A stretch of DNA of 5,040 nucleotides from Propionibacterium sp. (GTDB taxonomy: Bacteria; Actinomycetota; Actinomycetes; Propionibacteriales; Propionibacteriaceae), in NCBI GenBank assembly GCA_012719335.1, contig JAAYAO010000402.1, forward strand, positions 1-5,040, written 5' to 3'. How positions within the stretch are numbered: position 1 is the stretch's first letter; every line of letters begins with the position of its first letter. Below, piece after piece: positions 1 through 4,114 of the stretch. A program made the translations under genes and the position numbers. The notes under the pieces are model-generated. The model ran no database searches. It was not told the origin of the DNA and saw nothing but the letters and a program-made list of their open reading frames with translations.

Positions 1-503
1 AGGTCGTCATCGCCGTCGTCCCCGGGTGGGCGGCCGGCGGCGGCCACAGCCTGCACGTCGTCGCCGACCTCACCCTCGCGTCTGCCGAGCACGCCCGGTT
101 CAAGCAGACCGACGCCGATGTGGGGTCCTTCGACGGGGGCTTCGGGTCGGCCTACCTGGCCCGGCAGGTCGGGCAGAAGTTCGCCCGCGAGATCTTCTTC
201 CTCGGTGATGTGTACGACGCCGAGGACGCGCACCGGATGGGGATGGTGAACAAGGTCGTCCCGCACGCCGACCTGGAGGCCGAGGGCCTGGCCTGGGCGA
301 AGAAGATCCTCGGCAAGTCGCCGACCGCGCAGCGAATGTTGAAGTTCGCGTTCAACTCCATCGACGACGGGCTGGTCGGCCAACAGGTGTTCGCCGGCGA
401 AACCACCCGGCTGGCCTACATGACCGACGAAGCCGTCGAGGGCCGCGATGCCTTCCTGCAGAAGCGCGACCCCGACTGGTCACCGTTCCCGTACTACTAC
501 TGA
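1..503 (+). CDS. menB: 1,4-dihydroxy-2-naphthoyl-CoA synthase, 3' part
   Basis: Crotonase-fold enzyme that closes the second ring of menaquinone by Dieckmann cyclisation of o-succinylbenzoyl-CoA to 1,4-dihydroxy-2-naphthoyl-CoA in the cytoplasm. The window opens inside the gene; reading from base 3 gives 166 codons to a TGA at 501-503. Visible family hallmarks are the glycine-rich oxyanion segment WAAGGGHSLH, then FKQTDADVGSFDGGFGS, then RLAYMTDEAVEGRDAFLQKR and the C-terminal PDWSPFP. By comparison with M. tuberculosis MenB as I recall it, the Asp at 132-134 and the Ser at 147-149 match catalytic-site Asp185 and Ser190, and the Tyr of RLAYMTDEA matches Tyr287. The family is about 280-320 residues, so roughly the first 120-150 residues lie upstream. 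The MenB assignment over other crotonases rests on near-continuous resemblance and is firm. Confidence 0.95.
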   Translation, partial: VVIAVVPGWAAGGGHSLHVVADLTLASAEHARFKQTDADVGSFDGGFGSAYLARQVGQKFAREIFFLGDVYDAEDAHRMGMVNKVVPHADLEAEGLAWAKKILGKSPTAQRMLKFAFNSIDDGLVGQQVFAGETTRLAYMTDEAVEGRDAFLQKRDPDWSPFPYYY

Positions 504-512
504 GCGGATTGC

Positions 513-533
513 GGGAGTACTCGGAAAACTCCC
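513..533. other. Inverted repeat after menB
   Basis: GGGAGT at 513-518 and ACTCCC at 528-533 form a perfect 6-bp stem with a 9-base loop, beginning ten bases after the menB stop. The left arm overlaps an 8-base palindrome, GAGTACTC, at 515-522. There is no T-tract on either side, so it is at best a weak terminator. Its position upstream of the TA promoter also fits a binding site for the TA autorepressor. The choice between these roles is inference. Confidence 0.4.
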
Positions 534-569
534 CCTGCTCGTGACCTGTGGTCCGTTCGAGGTTGCGCC

Positions 570-575
570 TACACT
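570..575 (+). promoter_or_regulatory. Putative -10 box of the TA cassette
   Basis: TACACT fits the TANNNT -10 pattern and ends seven bases before the antitoxin ATG at 583, which would place the transcription start at or next to the A of ATG. No convincing -35 is seen; the hexamer at the right distance (547-552, TGTGGT) is poor. A GAGG at 576-579 lies only three bases before the ATG, too close for a good ribosome site, which favours a leaderless reading. Confidence 0.45.
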
Positions 576-582
576 GAGGCAC

Positions 583-822
583 ATGTCGCTGAGCGCCGCG
601 GAGTTCTACGAGGCGGGGATGTCCCTGCCTCCTGCGGTGCGCAAGGACGTGGCGCTTCGGCTGCTCGAGTCATTGGAGGTCGTCGATCAGGAGACGGTTG
701 ATGAGGCTTGGACGGCAGAGGTCAGTTCTCGCGTGGACGAGATTGTCAGCGGGCGGGCCGAGCTGATCCCGGGCGAGCAGGTATTCGCCGAGTTGGCGGC
801 TCGGACACCACGTCGGACATGA
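583..822 (+). CDS. Type II antitoxin, addiction module component (PF09720/TIGR02574-like)
   Basis: 79-residue acidic protein, the usual size for this antitoxin family. It shows the family plan: an N-terminal helix (SAAEFYEAGMSLPPAVRKDV), then ALRLLESLE at about residues 24-32, an acidic middle with EAWTAEVSSRVDEI, and the tail motif SGRAELIPGEQVFAELAAR around 56-73. Such proteins bind and neutralise a RelE/ParE partner and usually repress their own operon. The ATG at 583 was chosen because it begins the conserved helix; the longer frame reaching back to 448 runs into menB and shows no similarity. The stop overlaps the toxin start as ATGA (819-822). About 18 of 79 codons end in A or T, well above menB, suggesting a transferred cassette. 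Confidence 0.85.
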   Translation: MSLSAAEFYEAGMSLPPAVRKDVALRLLESLEVVDQETVDEAWTAEVSSRVDEIVSGRAELIPGEQVFAELAARTPRRT

Positions 823-1130
823 CATTCGACTTCCACCCGGAGGCTCGCGCGGAATTCGTGGCCGACGTCGAGTGGTACGACGAACGCGAGTGGGGCGTCG
901 GGGTCCGTTTCGCGGCCGCTGTTCGTGAAGCCATCGCTGATGCGATCGAATGGCCCCAGTCCTCGGCAGCCTGGCCCGGGTTGGACGGTGAGCAGGTAGT
1001 TCGATCCAAGCGCGTGACGGGCTTCCCCCACCGAGTGGTCTACCTCGTCATGGAGGGAAGGCTGGTTATCGTTGCCGTCGCCCATCCGAAGCGACGTCCC
1101 GGCTACTGGCGGCACCGGCTCGCCGACTGA
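819..1130 (+). CDS. Type II toxin, RelE/ParE family
   Basis: 103-residue basic protein directly coupled to the antitoxin by the ATGA overlap, with no separate ribosome site visible, so its translation probably depends on that of the antitoxin. The family pattern is clear: N-terminal FHPEARAEFVADVEWYDER (strand plus amphipathic helix), a second helix around FAAAVREAIADAI (31-43), a beta hairpin with RSKRVTGFPHRVVYLVMEGRL (62-82), and the C-terminal VAVAHPKRRPGYWRHR (86-100). That last block, with His-Pro-Lys-Arg-Arg-Pro-x-Tyr-Trp, is typical of ParE-like members. Whether it poisons gyrase (ParE-like) or cleaves ribosomal mRNA (RelE-like) cannot be decided from the sequence. About 24 of 103 codons end in A or T. 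It ends 22 bases before the convergent upp stop. Confidence 0.87.
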   Translation: MTFDFHPEARAEFVADVEWYDEREWGVGVRFAAAVREAIADAIEWPQSSAAWPGLDGEQVVRSKRVTGFPHRVVYLVMEGRLVIVAVAHPKRRPGYWRHRLAD

Positions 1131-1152
1131 TCCGGTGGATGGGGAGACAGTT

Positions 1153-1794
1153 CTACTCGGTCAGACCGTAGAGCCGGTCACCGGCGTCGCCCAGCCCGGG
1201 CACGATGTAGGCGTCCTCGTTGAGGCGCTCGTCCACCGCGGCCACCACCAGCCGGCAGGGCACCTTCAGGTCGTCCAGTAGTTCGCGCAGGTAGGCGATG
1301 CCCTCGGGGGCGGCCAGCAGGCAGATCGCGGTGATCTGATCGGCACCGCGCTGCACCAGGAAGTTGATCGTGCCGGCCAGCGAGCCGCCGGTGGCCAGCA
1401 TCGGGTCCAGGACGTAGCACTGCCGTCCGGACAGGTCGCTGGGCAACCGCTCGGCGTAGGTGACCGGCTGCAGGGTTTCCTCGTTGCGGGCCATCCCGAC
1501 GAAGCCGACCTCGGCGGTCGGCATCAGCCGCGACATGCCCTCCAACATGCCCAGCCCGGCCCGCAGGATCGGCACCACCAGGGGTTTGGGGCTGGCCAAC
1601 CGGACGCCGGTGGTGCGGGTCAGCGGGGTGGTCACCCCGCACTCCTCGATCCTGATGTCCCGGGTCGCCTCGTAGGCCAGCAGGGTGACCAATTCCTCGG
1701 TGAGCCGTCGAAACGTCGGGGAATCGGTGTCGGCCTGCCGCAACAGGGTCAACTTGTGTGCCACCAACGGGTGGTCGATCACGTGCACATCCAC
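1153..1794 (-). CDS. upp: Uracil phosphoribosyltransferase
   Basis: Pyrimidine salvage enzyme converting uracil and PRPP to UMP and pyrophosphate in the cytoplasm. The 213-residue product matches the usual length of about 208-215. Family marks in order: the N-terminal [23 protein letters not shown] (41-46), [13 protein letters not shown] (71-83), the PRPP-binding loop [11 protein letters not shown] (128-138), and the C-terminal uracil-site segment [12 protein letters not shown] (196-207). I chose the GTG at 1794 because it yields MDVHVIDHP, aligning with the start of characterised homologues; a GTG at 1803 and a TTG at 1800 are in-frame alternatives, and the frame open to 2007 has no family support. 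It is divergent from the TadA-associated gene and convergent with the toxin gene. A -10-like CACAGT lies seven bases upstream. Confidence 0.95.
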   Translation of the reverse strand: MDVHVIDHPLVAHKLTLLRQADTDSPTFRRLTEELVTLLAYEATRDIRIEECGVTTPLTRTTGVRLASPKPLVVPILRAGLGMLEGMSRLMPTAEVGFVGMARNEETLQPVTYAERLPSDLSGRQCYVLDPMLATGGSLAGTINFLVQRGADQITAICLLAAPEGIAYLRELLDDLKVPCRLVVAAVDERLNEDAYIVPGLGDAGDRLYGLTE

Positions 1795-1801
1795 GGGCAA
1801 C

Positions 1802-1807
1802 ACTGTG
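1802..1807 (-). promoter_or_regulatory. Putative -10 box of upp
   Basis: On the minus strand CACAGT (1807 to 1802) keeps the A at position 2 and T at position 6 of the actinobacterial -10 pattern and ends seven bases before the chosen GTG at 1794, implying a leaderless message. It overlaps the left arm of the 10-base inverted repeat, so a protein bound there would block it. The -35 position is GC-rich and unconvincing. Confidence 0.35.
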
Positions 1808-1864
1808 TCACACCGACCCCGCCGCCCGGTACGCGATGCCCCCCGAACCGCGCAGGTGTGACAC
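1805..1864. promoter_or_regulatory. Inverted repeat pair in the upp/TadA-associated divergent promoter
   Basis: GTGTCACACC at 1805-1814 and GGTGTGACAC at 1855-1864 are perfect reverse complements. Each contains a 9-base near-palindrome (GTGT-C-ACAC and GTGT-G-ACAC) whose centres at 1809 and 1860 are 51 bases apart, close to five helical turns. Read toward each gene, both promoters present the same GGTGTGACAC element, 11-31 bases before the respective start. Either a dimeric regulator bound at two sites or a shared promoter element would explain this. I do not recognise the motif as that of a specific regulator; it lacks the TGTGA-N6-TCACA spacing of a CRP site. Confidence 0.5.
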
Positions 1865-1883
1865 GATGAGCAGGCGCACGAAC

Positions 1884-1889
1884 AGGAGG
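1884..1889 (+). promoter_or_regulatory. Ribosome binding site of the TadA-associated gene
   Basis: AGGAGG is a full Shine-Dalgarno match five bases before the GTG at 1895 and fixes that start. It is the only strong ribosome site in the window, in contrast to the apparently leaderless genes around it. A -10-like CACGAT at 1862-1867 overlaps the right arm of the inverted repeat and could supply the transcript. Confidence 0.7.
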
Positions 1890-1894
1890 CCGTT

Positions 1895-2473
1895 GTGAGC
1901 AGCTTTGAACCGGACGACGAGTATGTGTCCTTCGACCTCGATGACGACAACGACGACGACGATTTCGATGATCTGGACGATCTCGAGGACGCCTCGGACG
2001 ACGACATCGACTTCTGCGTGGCGGTCTACCGCGAGGAGGGTGAGGTCGTCGCCGCGGCCCTGCCCAACGAGACCGCCAACGACCTCGATGAACTGATCGC
2101 CCAACTGCTGCGGCTGCCCGGCGAGGCCGGTTCGATCGGCTTCGTGTCCCTGGTCGACGACGTCTTCATCGCCGTGCGGGTGCGCGGTCGCAAGGTGCAG
2201 GTGCTGCTCTCCGACGGCCTGGCCGGGGAGGACTGGCCGCTGGCCCGCGACGTACTGGACTACCTCGGGGTGGACCTGGACGACGACGATCTCGATGACG
2301 ACGAGGTCGAACCGGTCGGTGATCTGGAGATCTTCGCCGACCTCGGCCTGGGCGACTTCGACGTGGAGGCCCTGATCGACGCGCTGGACGACTCCAGCGA
2401 ACAGGTGTTCACCATCGTCGACCGGATCGGCTTCGGCCCGCAGGTGCGCCGGGTGGTCGAAGCGGAGTTCTGA
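1895..2473 (+). CDS. TadA-associated acidic protein (TIGR03941-like)
   Basis: 192-residue, strongly acidic protein of a family found in Actinomycetota beside tadA and named for that context; its function is not established. The GTG start is set by the AGGAGG at 1884-1889. Residues 7-39 are an acidic, probably disordered tract with 21 Asp or Glu out of 33. A folded part follows: [19 protein letters not shown] (39-57), [15 protein letters not shown] (63-77), a beta-rich [28 protein letters not shown] (81-108), then [14 protein letters not shown] (113-126). A second acidic insert ([11 protein letters not shown], 127-137) precedes a C-terminal part with [18 protein letters not shown] and [17 protein letters not shown]. 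The tadA ATG starts after a single spacer base, so the two are almost certainly co-transcribed and coupled. A role as partner or regulator of the deaminase is inference. Confidence 0.85.
   Translation: MSSFEPDDEYVSFDLDDDNDDDDFDDLDDLEDASDDDIDFCVAVYREEGEVVAAALPNETANDLDELIAQLLRLPGEAGSIGFVSLVDDVFIAVRVRGRKVQVLLSDGLAGEDWPLARDVLDYLGVDLDDDDLDDDEVEPVGDLEIFADLGLGDFDVEALIDALDDSSEQVFTIVDRIGFGPQVRRVVEAEF
1934..2011 (+). repeat. GAC/GAT low-complexity tract
   Basis: Runs of Asp codons (GAC mixed with GAT) encode residues 14-39 of the TadA-associated protein. A shorter second run lies at 2273-2305. The mixture of GAC and GAT shows selection on the amino acids rather than a recent single-unit DNA expansion, although such runs are prone to in-frame length change. 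On the opposite strand they create spurious Ser/Val/Ile-rich open frames. Confidence 0.7.
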
Positions 2474-2474
2474 G

Positions 2475-2930
2475 ATGCCCGGCTGGGCCACCTGGATGGG
2501 ACGAGCCCTCGAGGTGGCGCGCACCGTCACCGCACACGGCGACGTGCCGATCGGGGCCCTGGTGCTCGACCCGTCCGGGAAGGTGATCGCCACCGGCGGC
2601 AACGAACGCGAACTCACCGGTGACCCCACCGCGCACGCCGAGATCGTGGCGCTGCGCCGGGCGGCCGAACGGGCCGGCTCGTGGCGATTGGACGGTCACA
2701 CCCTGGTGGTCACCCTCGAACCGTGCACCATGTGCGCCGGCGCGATCGCCCAGGCCCGGCTGGCCCGAGTGGTGTTCGGTGCCTACGACGAGAAGGCCGG
2801 GGCGGTGGCGTCGCTGTTCGACGTGCTGCGCGACCCCCGGCTGCCGCACCGGGTGGAGGTGGTCGGCGGGATCGCCGAACCCGTATGCGCCTCGCTGCTG
2901 CAGGAGTTCTTCAGCACCCACCGGCATTGA
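2475..2930 (+). CDS. tadA: tRNA-specific adenosine deaminase (tRNA(Arg) A34 to inosine)
   Basis: Zinc enzyme of the cytidine deaminase superfamily that deaminates the wobble adenosine of tRNA-Arg(ACG) to inosine, allowing it to read CGU, CGC and CGA. The 151-residue length is typical. The zinc and catalytic motifs are intact: HAE at residues 54-56 (zinc His54, proton-shuttle Glu56) and PCTMC at 83-87 (zinc Cys84 and Cys87). Other family features are DVPIGALV (23-30), NERELTGDPTAHAE (43-56), ARLARVVFGAYDEKAGAVAS (94-113) and a C-terminal helix ending LLQEFF. Free-nucleoside deaminases share the fold, but VFGA-x-D-x-KAGA and the context favour TadA. The start is one base after the upstream stop. 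A hairpin terminator follows 30 bases downstream. Confidence 0.95.
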   Translation: MPGWATWMGRALEVARTVTAHGDVPIGALVLDPSGKVIATGGNERELTGDPTAHAEIVALRRAAERAGSWRLDGHTLVVTLEPCTMCAGAIAQARLARVVFGAYDEKAGAVASLFDVLRDPRLPHRVEVVGGIAEPVCASLLQEFFSTHRH

Positions 2931-2960
2931 ACCGCGCGGACCGGGCAGGGGAAAGCGAAA

Positions 2961-2983
2961 ACCCCCGAACGATGTTCGGGGGT
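2961..2983 (-). terminator. Hairpin terminator between tadA and tRNA-Ser
   Basis: ACCCCCGAAC (2961-2970) and GTTCGGGGGT (2974-2983) form a perfect 10-bp stem with a 3-base loop. On the minus strand the stem is followed by TTTTCGCTTT, a good intrinsic terminator tail, 20 bases after the tRNA 3' end. On the plus strand the tail is T-poor, so it would stop tadA transcripts less efficiently, but it can serve both convergent units. Confidence 0.87.
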
Positions 2984-3003
2984 CTCGGTCCGTTACCGGA
3001 CAA

Positions 3004-3091
3004 TGGCGGTGACGGCGGGATTTGAACCCGCGGTGGGTCTCCCCACACTCGCTTTCGAGGCGAGCTCTTTCGGCCGCTCAGACACGTCACC
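3004..3091 (-). tRNA. tRNA-Ser (anticodon CGA)
   Basis: The minus strand folds as a class II tRNA. The acceptor stem pairs GGTGACG (3091-3085) with CGTCACC (3014-3008) in seven perfect pairs, followed by discriminator G (3007) and an encoded CCA (3006-3004). The anticodon stem CTCGC/GCGAG holds the loop CTCGAAA, giving anticodon CGA, which reads UCG serine codons. The long variable arm has stem GTGGG/CCCAC with loop GAGA, and the T arm is GCGGG-TTCAAAT-CCCGC. The discriminator G and long variable arm are serine identity features. With CCA it is 88 bases. It has its own promoter-like sequence upstream and the 2961-2983 terminator downstream. Confidence 0.97.
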
Positions 3092-3098
3092 GCCGAGA

Positions 3099-3129
3099 AG
3101 GGTACCCGGTTTCGGTGCTCGTTTTCCAA
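3099..3129 (-). promoter_or_regulatory. Putative promoter of tRNA-Ser
   Basis: On the minus strand TTGGAA (3129-3124) resembles a -35 box and TACCCT (3104-3099) fits TANNNT, with a 19-base spacer. The -10 ends seven bases before the first base of the mature tRNA at 3091, so transcription would begin at or next to that base. The -35 box directly abuts the stop codon of the upstream LytR_C gene. Confidence 0.5.
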
Positions 3130-3669
3130 TCAGCCGCTGGGAGTGGGTGTCGGGGTGGGGGTTTCGGTCGGTGAAGGCAGGCACACCTGGTCGCCGGGAA
3201 CGTCGATCGTTTGCTTGGCTTGGGCCCACGGCACCAGACCGGCGAAGTCCGAACCGACCAGCACATCCACCGTTCCGTCGGAGCGACCATCCCCCATGGG
3301 GGAAGCACCCTCGCGGAACTGTCCCAACACCAGCTGCACTTCGGGGTTATGATCGTTCGCGCCCAGAATCACGGTGGTCGTGACGTCCTGCTCGACGTTG
3401 CCCACCTCGATCACGTTGAACTTACGGCCCTCCAGAATGTCGGCCACCTGGCGCGCCAATCCCCGCTTGGTGCCGCCGTTGAAAACCCGCACGCTCACCT
3501 GCGCCGGCTCCAAGGTGCTCGCCTGTTGCGGCACACACGATGGTGCGGCCGGCTCCGGAATCGGCGCAACCACGTGGCGCCAACCCCATTGCGCCGCATA
3601 GATCAAACCGATGACAAGTACCAGCAGGGTGATCGGGGTGCGTAGGTTGCGCCAGGTCAGAAATCGCAT
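3130..3669 (-). CDS. Membrane-anchored LytR C-terminal-domain protein
   Basis: 179-residue protein with a short basic N-terminus (MRFLTWRNLR), one hydrophobic segment at about 12-30 (ITLLVLVIGLIYAAQWGW) without an obvious cleavage site or lipobox, and an extracytoplasmic remainder. Residues about 57-142 match the LytR_C domain (PF13399): VSVRVFNGGTKRGLARQVADIL, then FNVIEVGNV, and later TVDVLVGSDFAGL. The tail is PSPTETPTPTPTPSG, a Pro/Thr-rich wall-spanning type of linker. Two cysteines at 45 and 163 flank the domain and could form a disulfide outside the cell. Stand-alone LytR_C membrane proteins in actinobacteria include VirR and Cei, linked to envelope integrity; this one lacks the catalytic LCP domain. 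It starts six bases after the preceding stop, so it is in an operon with the small gene upstream. The exact role is unknown. Confidence 0.85.
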   Translation of the reverse strand: MRFLTWRNLRTPITLLVLVIGLIYAAQWGWRHVVAPIPEPAAPSCVPQQASTLEPAQVSVRVFNGGTKRGLARQVADILEGRKFNVIEVGNVEQDVTTTVILGANDHNPEVQLVLGQFREGASPMGDGRSDGTVDVLVGSDFAGLVPWAQAKQTIDVPGDQVCLPSPTETPTPTPTPSG

Positions 3670-3675
3670 CGGCGA

Positions 3676-3969
3676 CTACTTGAGTTCGAGGACGCGGGCG
3701 TGCATCACCTGACGCTGTTGCAGAGCTGCTCGCAGGGCCCGGTGCAGGCCGTCCTCCAGATACAGCTCACCGCGCCAGGACACCACGTGCGGGAAGAGGT
3801 CACCGTAGAAGGTCGAGTCCTCCTCCATCAGGGCTTCCAGGTCGAGGGTGCGCTTGGTGGTGACCAGTTGGTCGAGGCGCACCTGATGCGGGGCGATGGC
3901 AGCCCACTGTCTCTGGACGTACCCATGATCAGGGTACGGCCGTCCGTCTCCCACGCGCCTAAAGATCAC
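3676..3969 (-). CDS. Small conserved actinobacterial protein (often labelled VapB-family)
   Basis: 97-residue protein resembling a widespread actinobacterial family that includes M. tuberculosis Rv0430, which as I recall sits beside the LytR_C gene Rv0431 (virR) as here. Conserved-looking blocks are GDGRPYPDHG (7-16), IAPHQVRLDQLVTTKRTLDL (25-44), EDSTFYGDLFPHVVSWRGELYLEDGLHRALRAALQ (50-84) and the end HARVLEL. Databases sometimes call it a VapB antitoxin; I see no PIN-domain toxin next to it, so the label should not be read as function. The HVVSW and LEDGLHRA segments look like a ParB/Srx-type nuclease-domain signature, which is only a suggestion. The GTG at 3969 is chosen because MIFRRVGDGRPYPDHG matches the family start and a TACAGT lies seven bases upstream; a GTG at 3978 is the alternative. 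First gene of a two-gene operon. Confidence 0.75.
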   Translation of the reverse strand: MIFRRVGDGRPYPDHGYVQRQWAAIAPHQVRLDQLVTTKRTLDLEALMEEDSTFYGDLFPHVVSWRGELYLEDGLHRALRAALQQRQVMHARVLELK

Positions 3970-3976
3970 GTCTAGC

Positions 3977-3982
3977 ACTGTA
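3977..3982 (-). promoter_or_regulatory. Putative -10 box of the small-protein/LytR_C operon
   Basis: TACAGT on the minus strand (3982 to 3977) fits TANNNT, with exactly seven bases to the GTG at 3969, so the operon message would be leaderless. There is no Shine-Dalgarno sequence before that GTG. The expected -35 position (4005-4000) reads GCCATA and is weak. Confidence 0.5.
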
Positions 3983-4039
3983 GTCAACGAAAACCACGAT
4001 ATGGCCACCGGACTGTCACGATTTGCCAACCTTCTGAAC

Positions 4040-4057
4040 CCCGTCCGTCGGGACGGG
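4040..4057. other. Hairpin in the divergent intergenic region
   Basis: CCCGTCC (4040-4046) and GGACGGG (4051-4057) form a perfect 7-bp stem with the loop GTCG between the divergently transcribed small-protein operon and the HerA-like gene. No T-tract follows on either strand. If both flanking messages are leaderless it lies outside both transcripts, making a protein-binding site more likely than an attenuator. Nothing else is recognised in this 145-base gap apart from the two -10-like boxes. Confidence 0.35.
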
Positions 4058-4102
4058 CGGCGAAGCGGGGGAGGGGGGTGCCGGGCTTCCGAACCGGTGC
4101 GT

Positions 4103-4108
4103 GAGAAT
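4103..4108 (+). promoter_or_regulatory. Putative -10 box of the HerA-like gene
   Basis: GAGAAT, in TGAGAAT, keeps the A at position 2 and T at position 6 and ends six bases before the ATG at 4115. The only purine-rich stretch before the ATG is GGGG at 4110-4113, too close to serve as a ribosome site. No clear -35 is visible. Confidence 0.35.
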
Positions 4109-4114
4109 CGGGGC

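Noticed and set aside
1173..1185. GCCGGTcACCGGC inverted repeat near the upp 3' end as a terminator
   Set aside because: It lies within the coding sequence for Gly-Asp-Ala-Gly-Asp-Arg, has a one-base centre that cannot form a loop, and lacks a T-tract.
1805..1864. CRP-type binding sites in the divergent promoter
   Set aside because: The TGTGA and TCACA half sites are not separated by six bases; each copy is a compact 9-base near-palindrome instead.
1153..2007. Long upp reading frame with about 70 extra N-terminal residues
   Set aside because: The extension is the antisense of the Asp-codon runs, giving a Ser-rich sequence with no family similarity. The Upp family begins at the MDVHVIDHP segment.
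1808..2629. 273-codon minus-strand open frame opposite the TadA-associated gene and tadA
   Set aside because: Its Val/Ile/Glu pattern mirrors GAC/GAT runs of the real gene; both plus-strand genes have recognisable families and good coupling.
3004..3030. tRNA-Ser 3' end as an integration (att) site
   Set aside because: I found no second copy of the tRNA 3' segment and no integrase gene in the window, although tRNA-Ser genes are frequent integration targets.
3676..3969. A second toxin-antitoxin system based on the VapB-family label
   Set aside because: There is no PIN-domain or other toxin adjacent; the neighbour is a membrane LytR_C protein.
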